Positions 10,640 through 22,404 are shown, counted from the first letter of the stretch. The stretch is DNA of 64,000 nt from Amia ocellicauda (GCF_036373705.1 NC_089866.1:4473001-4537000), one strand, 5' to 3'. The notes: generated by a model not told the origin, from the letters alone. Program-made: numbers and translations.

Positions 10640-11404
10640 TTATCAAGCGGATTATTATATTCACGCAGCATGGAGAGAGAAACACTTGAACAGTATGCAC
10701 ACAGCAGACAATGTAGATATCAAAAGTAAAATAGCTCTCCTGGCAAAGACTGTTTCTGTGGTTAGGGTATGGAACAAAGACATAGCAGAACAACATGTCA
10801 CAGACACAATGTCACATTTAGTGTTAGCAGTAAGAACATAAACCCTTCAAAATGGACTTCTACAGAACTCTCATAAAAGCTACAGGTGTTAAATGGACTG
10901 TTTTATTGCAACGCTATAATAATATAATACTAATATAACCATAATGACCACATCAATGAAGCCTTGCCACCCACTGTTCTCTTTAATGTGCATTACAATC
11001 CAATAAAAACTCTCTTTAAACAGCCTGGAAGTGCTGACCTTGAGATTACTCTGGAATGAGTCACAACTGAGGACATCTCAAAGCAGCACCTTGGCTGGAT
11101 CAACACAGACTCCCAGTGTTTGTCTTTCCAGTGGGGTTGTCCCTCCTCTGCCCGTTGTGTTGCCGCTGTCCTACCTTCACTGCACACGCGGTTTGTGCTG
11201 CTCTCCATTGCCTGTGCTTCCACAATGCATTCACTGCTGTGCTACACAAAGCACCGCGCTTCTTGCTCTGTAATTTATGGTGTGTTCAATAATAAAGCAA
11301 TGCAATTATTACTGTGAGCCTTGGGAGTCAGTTCTAATAAAGGCACTTAAGAACAAATAAATAAACATGAAAAGTTGAATGCCCTTGTGTTAGTTTGAGA
11401 AGAG
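10640..11404. other. Gene-free interval
   Basis: AT-rich, no supported coding region, RNA gene or mobile element seen between the 12-bp repeat and the hAT-like element. Confidence 0.4.
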
Positions 11405-11455
11405 CTAGGGGTGTAAAGTAATGAAGTACAAATACTTCGTTCCTGTACTTAAGTA

Positions 11456-11970
11456 CAACCCCAATTCCGAAAAAGTTGGGACAGTATGGAAAATGCTAAT
11501 AAAAACAGTGATTTGTGATTTGTAAATGTACTTTGACTTGTATTTAAACAAAAAAACATATAAAGACAAGGTATTTGATGTTTCAAGGTAAACATTTATT
11601 TTTAAATTGATGCAAGCAACACGTTCCCAAAAAGTTGGGACAATTTAGGACTAATAGAGAGGGAACAAGTTGAAATAAGAAGGTGATGTGAAACAGGCGA
11701 GGCAATCGTGTAATCATAGTATATAAGGAGCCTCCAAAAAAGGCCTAGTCCTTCAAGAGCAAGGATGAGTCGAGGCTCGCCAATCTGCCAACAGATGTGT
11801 CAGCAAATAATCCAACACTTTGTGAACAACATTATTTTCAAAATTCACAAAGTAAAACATCAAATAATGTGTTAATGTGTGTTCAGTATCAAACAGGGTG
11901 AACTGAATTTTCAAATTACTTTTTTTTGCATTGTCCATACTGTCCCAACTTTTTGGGAATTGGAGTATTT
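11456..11970. mobile_element. Tc1/mariner-type MITE nested in the hAT-like element
   Basis: Terminal inverted repeats of about 32 bp: left CCCCAATTCCGAAAAAGTTG and on to GGGACAGTATGG, right its complement with two or three changes. TA flanks at 11454-11455 and about 11971-11972 suggest a TA target. The inside keeps a short remnant starting near 11765 (ATGAGTCGAGG) resembling the start of a helix-turn-helix transposase, so this is probably a deletion derivative of a Tc1-like element common in fish. The exact right end is uncertain by a few bases. Confidence 0.75.
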
Positions 11971-12271
11971 GTACTTTATTATTTTCCCACAGCCGACTCC
12001 GTTACTGTTACTCACGTCGGTAGGTCATTAATTTGAATGTTAACCCGGCTCTGATCACTCTGCAATGCCACAGCACCATTCATACGTCACTCACACACAG
12101 TTTACCATTTGGCGAAGAAACGTATTTTGATTGGCCTTCACACAGTAGGAAGGCGGGTCAATATGACCAGGTAGGTTTGTTTCAAAGCAGTATGCCACAA
12201 CGGGAAACGAGCTTCACCGCGCAGCTGCGTGAGAAATGAATAGCTAACATGAATAATAAAGGCTGTGCAAA

Positions 12272-12339
12272 ATGAACAGTTTGCGTGCAAAACTGCGTCG
12301 CGCCGTGAGGTCGAGAGTCCCGGAGAGACAGGACACGCA
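12272..12339 (+). CDS. Speculative Arg-rich first coding exon inside the hAT-like element
   Basis: ATG with 22 codons rich in Arg (MNSLRAKLRRAV ...), ending at a near-perfect donor (CA|gtgagt). It could be the first exon of a transposase or of a captured host gene. No downstream exon was identified and chance is possible. Confidence 0.2.
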
Positions 12340-12639
12340 GTGAGTACCGTGTAAAAGTATTGACTCGTAAATCTCGAAAAACTACTCCCTTCTAAATCTT
12401 TTGTAGTCATTTGTGTATTACTTTAGTATAAATGCATGTTAATTTGGATTCATGTTATTTTTGTCTGACTTTATTTTGAACGAAAAGACACAAATTCGCT
12501 CGTTTTCTCGTGGGAAATGGGTAAAATTCAAAATATCACTGGCCTGGTCACAAAAGCAAAGTTTGTGTTGAATAATAGCCATTTTCTATACTTTTGAAGC
12601 ATAAGCAATGAGGAAATAACACGGACTACGCAGGAGCAA

Positions 12640-13260
12640 AAACAGGTATTGATCGGGCAGCGCATGCGCACTGCGTCCGACGGGGCCGCTTGCTTTCGCG
12701 ATTGGAAACGCATTGTGTTGGAGGGGGGGGGGTCGTTGTGGTCATTAGCAGCTGCTTTGTGTCGCAGTAGACCGGTGGGTATTGTGCATGTAGCTGTGAT
12801 GTCATAACGTGTTTTCCGAGCGGTTATGAATGGTCCCGGTTGTAAAGCGGTGCAGAGACCTGTATCCCTGGGCAGCTCCAGCTCTGCAGTCTCACGCATT
12901 GCCCTTCAAATCTTAAGCATTTGCCCCAGACATGTTTGTGCCCCCCCCCCCACCGGCTCCTGCTTTTGCCGGCGTCTGTCACCGCATTTGTTTATGTGAC
13001 GCATCTCATGCATTGTCGTTTTGAAAAGTTGAGAGCTCTGCAAAGACATTGTGTGTCATTGTAATGTCGAGTTTTGTATCTCCTGTGTTATCATGGACCG
13101 AGAATAGTTGTGCCCCCGTTTAAGGACAATTAGCATCGCTCAGATTGAAACGGGCAGTTTTCTAGATTGGAAATAATCTGACCAATCAGAAGGGACGTCA
13201 ACCCACGTGGACACACGCACAGTGCACGCATGCGCCCCAGAACAAACCGCGTGGACTACG
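12640..13260. promoter_or_regulatory. CpG-rich, promoter-like segment with two NRF1 sites
   Basis: Contains a perfect NRF1 palindrome GCGCATGCGC at 12660-12669 and a near-perfect ACGCATGCGC at 13226-13235. CCAAT-type motifs lie at 12701-12705 (ATTGG) and 13182-13186 (CCAAT), with an ACGTCA half-CRE near 13195 and a CACGTG E-box near 13205. CpG density is well above the surroundings. No gene is seen starting from it on either strand. Confidence 0.45.
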
Positions 13261-13505
13261 AGAATTAATTAATGAGCTCCAGCAATATCCATTACTGTAC
13301 ATTAAAGACACAATGCGTGGCTGAACATCACAGCAGCTCTACTTTAATGACAGCTGTCCATATAGTATTAATAAATAGTATGCATACTTAAATGTGATTT
13401 TTACTTTACATAATAACTTTATTATTCACTTTATGATATAAATAGTACAATTGTATATGAGAAAAGATCCCGAAATCATGTCCATGGTGGTGTTTACACT
13501 TAATA

Positions 13506-14729
13506 TACACTCACCTAAAGGATTATTAGGAACACCTGTTCAATTTCTCATTAATGCAATTATCTAACCAACCAATCACATGGCAGTTGCTTCAATGCAT
13601 TTAGGGGTGTGGTCCTGGTCAAGACAATCTCCTGAACTCCAAACTGAATGTCTGAATGGGAAAGAAAGGTGATTTAAGCAATTTTGAGCGTGGCATGGTT
13701 GTTGGTGCCAGACGGGCCGGTCTGAGTATTTCACAATCTGCTCAGTAACTGGGATTTTCACGCACAACCATTTCTAGGGTTTACAAAGAATGGTGTGAAA
13801 AGGGAATAACATCCAGTATGCAGCAGTCCTGTGGGCGAAAATGCCTTGTTGATGCTAGAGGACAGAGGAGAATGGGCCGACTGATTCAAGCTGATAGAAG
13901 AGCAACTTTGACTGAAATAACCACTCGTTACAACCGAGGTATGCAGCAAAGCATTTGTGAAGCCACAACACGTACAACCTTGAGGCGGACGGGCTACAAC
14001 AGCAGAAGACCCCACCGGGTACCACTCATCTCCACTACAAATAGGAAAAAGAGGCTACAATTTGCACAAGCTCACCAAAATTGGACAGTTGAAGACTGGA
14101 AAAATGTTGCCTGGTCTGATGAGTCTCGATTTCTGTTGAGACATTCAGATGGTAGAGTCAGAATTTGGCGTAAACAGAATGAGAACATGGATCCATCATG
14201 CCTTGTTACCACTGTGCAGGCTGGTGGTGGTGGTGTAATGGTGTGGGGGATGTTTTCTTGGCACACTTTAGGCCCCTTAGTGCTAATTGTCATCGTTTAA
14301 ATGCCACGGCCTACCTGAGCATTGTTTCTGACCATGTCCATCCCTTTATGACCACCATGTACCCATCCTCTGATGGCTACTTCCAGTAGGATAATGCACC
14401 ATGTCACAAAGGTCGAATAATTTCAAATTGGTTTCTTGAACATGACAATGAGTTCACTGTACTAAACTGGCCCCCACAGTCACCAGATCTCAACCCAATA
14501 GAGCATCTTTGGGATGTGGTGGAACGGGAGCTTCGTGCCCTGGATGTGCATCCCACAAATCTCCATCAACTGCAAGATGCTATCCTATCAATATGGGCCA
14601 ACATTTCTAAAGAATGCTTTCAGCACCTTGTTGAATCAATGCCACGTAGAATTAAGGCAGTTCTGAAGGCGAAAGGGGGTCAAACACAGTATTTGTATGG
14701 TGTTCCTAATAATCCTTTAGGTGAGTGTA
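13506..14729 (+). mobile_element. Tc1/mariner (DD36E-type) element, decayed copy
   Basis: Terminal inverted repeats TACACTCACCTAAAGGATTA onwards (31 bp) at both ends; left flank TA at 13504-13505, right flank mutated to AA. Nearly identical along its length to the intact copy at 39694-40918. It is inserted within the hAT-like element. Confidence 0.95.
13656..14697 (+). pseudogene. Tc1/mariner transposase pseudogene
   Basis: Relative to the intact copy this carries a TAA stop in the N-terminal DNA-binding region (13746-13748), a one-base deletion near 14289 (ATTGTCATC against ATTGGGCATC) and a TAG stop at 14387-14389 in place of the Gln just before the second catalytic Asp. The rest of the coding sequence is only a few per cent different, so inactivation is recent. 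It cannot make a full transposase. Confidence 0.93.
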
Positions 14730-14907
14730 AAACAAAAGAACATAAAGTTTACCAACGAGAGGAGGCCATAAATATATATTTAGTAACATCCTGGGGAGTT
14801 TTGAGATTCAAACCCAGTCTCCTGCACCACAGTGCACTAGATTACATTAGAACATCACTACAGGGGTACATATTTTATATTGTGTTTTATTATACAGCTC
14901 TTTGGGA

Positions 14908-14931
14908 TGTGTGTGTGTGTGTGTGTGTGTG
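14908..14931. repeat. (TG)n microsatellite
   Basis: Twelve TG units within the right part of the hAT-like element. Confidence 0.95.
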
Positions 14932-15245
14932 AACAGTGAGATTGCTAGGAAAACTCAATATAGGCTATTATATAAATCCCCCAATGTTACCCTTTGTTAA
15001 TATTGAATACAAATGAAAGTATTTTCCAGATATGTGACTTTTATTTTTGTTGGACGTGGTTTTCTTGAAGATAAAATTGAGGAGCCATAAATATGCTACT
15101 TGAGTACTCTTGAAAGTAGCTACATTTTAACTTTTGCTCAAGTACTGTTTGAATGGGAGACTTTTTACTTTTACTGGAGTAAGTTTTTGATAGAATATTT
15201 TTACTTTTACTCAAGTATGACTTCCAAATACTTTTTACACCTCTG

Positions 15246-17628
15246 GATAAGAGGACTGCATAACCCAGGAAGTGTGCAGCAGTCAAAACATTTAAAATTG
15301 CATTGCTGTTTATTGTATGAATACAGGAAGTAACAATAGTTAGCATTCGAAGGAAACTAGGCAAATACACAGAAACAGTTTTTCAAGGCTAAGTTCCCAT
15401 GGTGCACCCTGATGAGAGCATGTGACGACACACTGGAATGATCCTCTCCTGACATTGCGATGGGTCCCAGGGGTCTCTCCAGGCCAGCTGTACATTTTCA
15501 TAAAGATTTCGATTAAGCCACAGTAATGTTGTTGTTGGAGCAGAGACCTAAATTAGACACTGAAACATTAGCTCTGTGAGATGGCTGTCTAGCATTCTAG
15601 TATATACTTTGTTCATTAGGAGCAGTTAGCATTGATTGAGTTGGGGGGGGGGTGGAGGAGGCATTGATTTTTCCTTTGTATTGGTTGTCTTTTAATTTCC
15701 AATTCACAGCTCTAATTTGTACTTTACCTTTCCTTTCCTCTACAATGTTCCTGTAAGTCCCTACAAATTCCTGCAGCCATCCTTTTGTTCAGTGTACATC
15801 ACAGTCGGGGTTACACTTCTCTGCCCTCCTGGAAAACAGTTAACATACTCTCTCAGCTGTGGATTCGTCCACGGCTCCCAACTCACCTGTGGCCCTCAGA
15901 CAGGGAACCACAAGGTCCGGATGGCCGTGACACTGGGTTTGGTCACAGTACAAATGGAAAGACAAGCCACAGTACACTTTATGTAATTCATGAAACAATA
16001 CTGATAATAAGAATTCATTTAATATATTAAAAACAATAAAATCTCCTTTTAATATATTTTAAAAAATAGTGTAGGACACAGATGACGATGTGTTAGTGTA
16101 GATGTCTAAGAGCAAGTGCCATATCCTGTGAATACCGATTTCTGGAAGTACAAATGATTTGTGAAAGCACTGTTGATTTCTCTGCGCAGACGATTAAGAC
16201 GTTGGCGTTTTTATATTCCTCCCTGTTCTGCCTGTTCAAAACTGGCCGATCCATTTCATAAGCTGTGAGCCTAAAGGCAATACTGTACTGCTACCGACAG
16301 CAGTTACAGCAAGGAATGGGTTAATTCGATCTGCATTAGCTCGAAAAAGCTCAATATGCATAAACATTTTAATACCTTTATAATAGAAATTGATGGAAAT
16401 CAACTTCAGGCATCGATTCACAAGCTTATCTGTCTGGTACAGTATGTCAGAGTGTCTGTGAACTTTGCTGGAGGTTATTCTCTCCGTGGATGCATTTCAA
16501 GTGCCACAGAAATCACATCGCACTTATTAAAACAGTTTAAACAGTGACTCGAGAGACTGACAATGAAAATAAGATAAATCTTTACCTCTTTGACTTCCCT
16601 AGGCAATGATCATAGTAAGGCTGCGACGTGGTTTGGGAAGGTCTCTGATCATTTTTCCGGGTGTTTTTGTAAATCTAGTTTTGAGAACAGGCTGTGTCTC
16701 ATTTGAAGGTAAGAGGCTGCGTAATCTGGATACACAATCAGTGAGAAGAGGGGATCTTGTTTCATTCTTCTAGGCTGCTTATCAAGAAGAACACACGGTA
16801 GCTTGCTTTTGTATTTCTTTTCTTCTCTCTGATACTTGCTCTGCTTTATAGAGAGATTTCCACGAGGGGAAACTGAATCCTGGCGTTGTACATTGACAAC
16901 ACCAACCTCGAACCACTACTTGACTGGGGGAATGTGGAAAGACTAGACTTGTACATATGATGGCGATACAGGCACTCAAATCGGAGGATCACCCCCACTA
17001 ACGACAGCTCCAAAACAGCACTGATTATCAGGGTCACCCAGTTTCATGTGGAAGTTCATAAATGACCATCTGATAATGACTTTAAATTACAAATTCAAAC
17101 GCTCTCATTACATTTAATCCTGAAAAAACTCAAATGCTCATTAAGGACAGTTCAGCCCCTTCTCAAAAGAGAAGCTGAGGTGGTGGCAAAATTATGTTTA
17201 TACATTTTTTTTTTTTATGGCAACAAAATTCAAAGGTTTGTATGAGGAGAGGGAGGAAGAGGGTACAGTATTTTCATACGAAGCTCCAAGGATAAAAGGA
17301 CTCGAGCTGGGGCAGACTTAGGACATCAGGTATGAGGCACTTTTTTCTCCGCCTGAAAAGCAGCAGATATCAGGATTGGGCTACCTATAGTCCGAGCAGA
17401 TCCGTCCAGACTCCTCCGGGACCCACAGCGTTGACGGCTCACGAGCCACCGGGGGCAAAGCCAATCTCCCACTCCTGGCTGCCCAGTTATCTGTGCTCAC
17501 GGTTCCCCAAGTGTGTCTTTGTGCTGTCAAAGGCCGAAGTGAAGCAGTAGAAAAATTAGTGAATCTATCTGGTTAAAAATGTGACCTAATTTCCATTCTA
17601 GTTAATAATACTGTATTGAAAAGTGCTT
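15246..17628. other. Gene-free interval downstream of the zinc-finger gene
   Basis: No supported gene. A somewhat GC-richer patch at 17370-17550 has open frames on both strands but no matching splice sites or recognisable domain. G tract near 15640 and T tract near 17205. Confidence 0.35.
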
Positions 17629-17634
17629 TTTATT
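17629..17634 (-). terminator. Poly(A) signal of the zinc-finger gene
   Basis: AATAAA on the minus strand, 244 nt past the TGA at 17878-17880; it is the first such hexamer downstream. Confidence 0.6.
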
Positions 17635-17877
17635 AACAATTTCATAAAATGTTTCGCATATTATACTCCTTTACTGCACTGTCCCCGACCCCACAACTTC
17701 CTTCCCAGTGGACTAGGAGAAAAGCTACACAATTAAAATGTTAGTGACGTGTGTTGGGTTATTTCTTCTCAAATACCAACAAGGGAGAAAAACAGAAACC
17801 ACAAACAGGAAAAGCACAGCTACAGAGCGAGTTGGAGACAAACCACAGCTTCCTTCTCTCTCTCCCTCGCTCCCCAC

Positions 17878-19124
17878 TCAAACCTGGCAGGCGTGTGTCC
17901 GGAGCTTGTAGGAGTAGGTGAAGCTGTTGCCACACTTGGTGCAGTGGTAGGGCTGCTCTCCGGTGTGTGTGCGCTGGTGCGTCTTGAGGGCGGCCAGCCA
18001 GCCAAAGCTCTTCCCGCACTCGCCGCAGTGGAAGGGGGTCTCGCCGGTGTGGATCCGCTGGTGGGCCTTCAGGTTGCCCTTGTTCTTGAAGCTCTTGCCG
18101 CAATCCTCGCACTGGAAGGGTGTCTCCCCAGTGTGGATGCGGAGGTGGGCCTTGAGGTTGCCCAGCTGGCTGAAGCTCTTCCCGCACTCGGTGCAGGGGT
18201 ACGGCGTCTCCCCGGTGTGCGTGCGCCGGTGCCTCTTGAGGTTCTCCAGCTGGCTGAAGCTCTTCTCGCAAAAGTTGCAGTGGTAGGGGGTCTCGCCCGT
18301 GTGGCTGCGCTGGTGCAGCTTCAGGGAGCCCAGCTGGCTAAAGCTCTTGTCACAGTCGCCGCAGTGGTACGGCGTCTCGCCCGTGTGGATGCGCTGGTGC
18401 CGCTGCAGGTTCCCCGACTGGCGGAAGCTCTTGCCGCAGTCGGTGCAGATGTACAGTGTGCCGCCCGCGTGCGTCCGCTCGTGCTCGTGCAGGTTGCGGA
18501 GCTGCCGGAAGGCCTTGCCGCACTCGGGGCAGTGGTAGCCCCTCTGCTCGGCGTGGAGGTGCTGGTGCTTCTTCAGGGTCCTCAGCTGGCGGAAGCTCTT
18601 GCCGCAGCCCCCACAGTGGTACGGGTTCTCGGCCGCGTGGCTCTTGCGGTGGAGTTTCAGGGAGCTGGACTGGCTGTAGCTCTTCCCACAGTCTGCGCAG
18701 GTGTGCAGCGTGGCCCCCAAGTGCGTCCGGTGGTGGACCTTCAGAGCCCCCTTATGTGTGAAGGTCTCCCGGCACACGACGCAGTGGTACAGCGCCTGGG
18801 CCGTCTCCGTCAGCTCCCCGCACTCCCCGCTCGGCTCGGCCGGGCCGTCCGCACACAGGAACGTCCTCCGGCACTCGGGGCAGTGGTGATGCGCCTGCCT
18901 GCTCCGCCCATCCTGGGGCACACTATCTTGTAGCGAAGGGGGCCGGACAGTGGAGCTCAGAATGGGCAGGCCGAGTTCTCCACGGCTCTGCGGTGACGGG
19001 TCCGCCCCCCGGCCTTCTGTCGTTGAGTCACCCCAGTGTTTCTTCAGCAGGTGTTTGTGCAGAGCCTGCTGCCCCACGCATGCCAGGCCGCACTGGGGGA
19101 AGAGGAACTGCTCTGATTCGGATT
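17878..19124 (-). CDS. Zinc-finger gene coding exon 2: finger array
   Basis: 1,247 nt, acceptor ctcactctgtctag, phase 1 in, stop TGA at 17878-17880. All fingers are encoded on this exon, as is usual for tandem C2H2 genes. The strand opposite the array is also open for 394 codons, an artefact of the repeated codons. Confidence 0.95.
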
Positions 19125-20162
19125 CTAGACAGAGTGAGAGAGCGAGAGAGTGGGAGAGATGTCACCGCCAGGCTTGTGTAATTGGCACAGTGCTGTCAGG
19201 ATATTTCACAAGTGCTTTTTTTCCAAAGGAGATGAGTATTCCAAATGCAGCACGAAAGGAAAAACCCGAGAGATTTCATCACAAGGAGGAAGTACATAAT
19301 CACACAAATTCCTGCCGGTATGTGATGCAACGACAGAAAAGTGTAGTTTCATCAGACTGGATGAAAGGGTATTATAATAATACACAATATACATAATAAT
19401 AAGGAACGGATTCAGTGTTTCAGAGGACAAACAAAGATCTTCCTACATAAACACTTTGTGGAGGTTGGGGTGAAAAAGCATTTTGGGCCACGCTAGGTTA
19501 ACCACCCACTAAATACAGAAAGAAAAAGGACAAATTATTTGTGATGAACAATTGTGTCTATAGGGGCTCTTCAATAAGGCTGGGGGTGTTGATTTCTCAC
19601 TAGGATAAGAAAACTGGTGGAACCACAACAAGGTGGTGAGTGTTTACTGAATGTGACTAAAAGCATCTCAGTCTTTTCTAGAAGAAATGGGATCAAGAGA
19701 AAGAACAGGAGAGGATTCCATGAGCCGATAATTAGCAGATGTGTTTGTATTAACAAACAGAGAAACATACGACATGTATTATTGTTATCCTTAAGTATTT
19801 ACCCACAATGCACTGCACTTTCCTTATGGCGCTTATGTCCTACACAGGCATAACCGGTCAACCTACAGGACTTTTGTGAGACACACTAACAGTGTATAAT
19901 GTGTCATATAATAAAGACTCGTGCCTCTCTTGTTGGGGAACTTGCCTGCGTTGCTAGAATGAGGAGACAAGGGTCTTTCGTAAACGTGACACGTGTTTCC
20001 CAGGTCGTCCTTGATCACCACGCACTCCATCTGTGGAAGGTCACCGGGGGGGTGTCCGGCGCCGCCCCGGGGGTCTGCGATGCAAGACCCCTCCGAGCAC
20101 TCCTCTTCCACCGCCTCTTCCTTGATCTGGATCATTTCCATCTCTGCGTCCATATCAGACAT
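17878..20162 (-). CDS. C2H2 zinc-finger transcription factor (two coding exons)
   Basis: Join 20162-19946 and 19124-17878, 1,464 nt, 487 aa. The N-terminal exon is acidic ([20 protein letters not shown]), the style of many fish zinc-finger genes that lack KRAB or BTB. Ten regular C2H2 fingers follow at a strict 28-residue period (first Cys at about residues 187, 215, 243 ... 439), joined by TGE(T/Q)P linkers in the second half. An eleventh, terminal finger has C-x2-C and the first His but ends with Val where the last His should be. Two degenerate, finger-like Cys/His groups lie before the array (about 84-102 and 154-157). It is probably a nuclear sequence-specific DNA-binding regulator; targets cannot be predicted here. 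It is one of a large, fast-evolving family, so no symbol is given. Confidence 0.93.
19946..20162 (-). CDS. Zinc-finger gene coding exon 1: acidic N-terminus
   Basis: 217 nt from ATG, phase 1 out. The exon begins at acceptor ttcctgaacag (boundary 20173), with 11 nt of 5' UTR before the ATG. The only donor that fits both the phase and the consensus is CAG|gcaagt at 19945, a GC-AG site. It joins G to AA of exon 2, giving ...SSNAESESEQF.... Confidence 0.82.
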
Positions 20163-20189
20163 GAGCCCCAGTGCTGTTCAGGAAATTAA

Positions 20190-21560
20190 AAACATTTAAT
20201 GAATGTTGCTTGTTACACTTTTCGACATCCAAGGTCTGACCGGGGCAAATAACATGGGTTCATGCAGGTCTAATAAGGGGTGGGTGAAGATTTTACTTTT
20301 GCTAACATATCAGATCATCTGTGATTATGGTTAGTAATAATCATCATCATCATCTTCATCATGATTATGATAATAATATAATCATGATATTGACATTCTT
20401 GTTCCTGTGGCTGAGGTTTTGCTGGATTGAAGGACAGTGAGAAACTCTTTCATCCATCAATATAACTTTTATTTTATCTAAGCATATGGCAGTTATAAAC
20501 GTTACAGTTATAAAATAAGTTACAATGTGCGGGGTTTGTTTCATATATACCCTACTTGTAAGATGCATTTATTTCCATACTTTTTCCACCACAGGAGGCT
20601 TTAAGCTATTGTATTTTGTGTTGTACCATATTGTATATTGTTTAAGAGCTTTGGACAGATGATTTTGTATTGCGTTGCTCGGTGAATCATTGGTCCAGAT
20701 GTGTTTAAAGTATTAGAGTGACTAGACAAGATAACAGATGGGTAAAAATGAACAAAATCCAATTTTACAACAGAGTGCAAGTGTTTTCAGGACATGTATG
20801 TTATACCCTACACTTGCTATACAAGCTGAATATGGATATACATAGTAGTAGTAGTAGTAGTATATTTCTCCCCTTATCCAGGGCGACTAACACTTGTTAC
20901 AATGTATCACATGGGCTCTAATACTCCTCTAATCACTGTGCTAATCACTGGGACTGAGGCAACTACTACATTTATTTAAATACTTCTTTGTATGTGTGTC
21001 ATGTCAACTTCTCTATGCAGGGCAGGAGGAGGAGGTGGCGACAGCAGAAACAAAGATGACATTGTGTGTCATTTCACAACATTGACCTTCTCTCCATAGC
21101 ATGGGTTTTGGTGGTAATGTTGAGAACTTGTCTGATGTTCGGTGTATTCTGTGTATTAAATTAGATCGTACATTTAATTTGTATAAACTAGTCGGCCGCC
21201 CTGGATGAATGCGTCTGCTATATGATTATACTCCCTCTACATACATACACATACATTCATTCACATTTACAAACATTACTCAACAACAACAATCCTGCAA
21301 GAAACACCACTCTGCTCTCACATGCACACTAATACTAATGATACATATTCAGCAAGACAACAGTATTGTGCACCTCGCCACATGCACATGAATAATACAT
21401 TAAATAACTTGCCTAAACAAACACTCCCCCTAACTGCACTATAGTGACTTAAATGAATCAGAAATAAACACCTAGGCTATACACTGCGTCATATAAAAGG
21501 CTCCTACTAAAAAAACATGATGGGGTAGTTGTATCCTCCTGGTTGTCTGTAAAACGAGTT
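20190..21560. other. First intron of the zinc-finger gene with SINE-like fragments
   Basis: AT-rich. A (GTA)n tract at 20844-20863 is followed by TTATCCAGGGCGAC (20874-20887). A reverse-complement-like motif CGCCCTGGAT then GCGTCTGCTA lies at 21197-21220. Both resemble a motif found in many fish SINE or L2 tails. Confidence 0.4.
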
Positions 21561-21861
21561 GTAGTGTAAATAAACCAGCTTTACCCTAACCTGGACTCCC
21601 CCACTGCCAGCTCCTAAACCCCCTCTGTGGGCAGGAGCGACGCCATGGAGGAGCCGTGGGAATATTCAGGCTGGGGGCATCGGGCCTGGCATCTGCGGCT
21701 GCGGTGCCACTCCACCGGCCAAACACGACCCCGCGGGCAATGCAGCAAACCCGCACTGCCACCCGGGCACAGCAAACCCGTGCTGGGCAGCGCGGACCCC
21801 CGGAGCACTGCGCCGTTGCTGGGCTGCGCTTTTGTGCGCAGTGATGTCGGCGCAGTCTTAC

Positions 21862-22025
21862 CGTGAGAGAGCCGTGCTGGCGCGGTTGTCCTCCCGGCTG
21901 ATCGCTGGGCGGTGCGTCCCGGCCCCGCACCGGGATCCGGATGCCTGTCAGTCAGTGCCCCGCTCGGGTGTCCCCTCCGCGCCGCCTGCCCGCTGCCCCA
22001 GACCCCGCTGCTGTGTGTAATGGCT
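21862..22025 (-). promoter_or_regulatory. CpG-rich promoter and 5' non-coding exon of the zinc-finger gene
   Basis: On the minus strand a TATAAAG box lies at 22051-22057, implying initiation near 22025. The GC-rich transcribed part ends at a good donor CTCACG|gtaaga (boundary 21862). No ATG occurs between them, so this is a 5' UTR exon that splices to the acceptor at 20173. The CpG-rich zone extends from about 21590 to 22060. Confidence 0.6.
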
Positions 22026-22404
22026 GCTTAACCCAATCGCAGGCTGCACGCTTTATAGCACTGCCATCTACCGCTGGAGCCCAATTCTTCACCTTGACAA
22101 AGCCAGTCTGACACGAGTGATGGCTGGGGGCTTGGTTTGTGCAGTTAGCATCTGTGTGGGGTAGAAGTTACGTTTGCATCCAAAGTGACTGATAGAAACC
22201 TTTATTAAGTATCATATTGTCTAGTCTAATATATATATTAGCATGTATTTTGACGCGTGGTTAACTGCAGACCTGCGTGGTGACGTCAATGCATTAATTG
22301 TGCACGTTTTCTATGTAGCAAATTGTATTTAAAAAATCAAATTGATATTTCAATGTAGCTAGAGATGGTATTAATTTCTAAAAGAGGCTGAGGCCCTTCA
22401 CGGC

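Larger units (their letters stand above)
11405..15245. mobile_element. hAT-like element carrying two nested insertions
   Basis: The left end reads (C)TAGGGGTGTAAAGTA and the right end, reverse-complemented, CAGAGGTGTAAAAAGTA. Subterminal sequence is rich in the alternating TACTT/AAGTA motifs typical of a widespread fish hAT-type repeat. Flanks are GAGAAGAG (11397-11404) and GATAAGAG (15246-15253), a 7/8 match consistent with an 8-bp target duplication. Removing the nested elements at 11456-11970 and 13506-14729 leaves about 2.1 kb. The interior contains a CpG-rich core (12640-13260) and a short ORF at 12272-12339 followed by a donor. No hAT transposase is recognisable. Confidence 0.5.

Noticed and set aside
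10532..10841. Repeat-encoded small proteins (MGCA or CHGL repeats)
   Set aside because: Produced by the 12-bp minisatellite keeping frames open on both strands.
12827..13000. ATG frame of about 57 codons in the CpG-rich core
   Set aside because: No domain, no donor, and a C homopolymer runs through it; treated as chance.
17370..17550. GC-richer patch with open frames on both strands
   Set aside because: No matching splice sites, domain or phase relation to the zinc-finger gene.
17749..18933. 394-codon open frame on the plus strand
   Set aside because: Antisense shadow of the zinc-finger array; its Leu/Ala/Val repetition mirrors the repeated finger codons.
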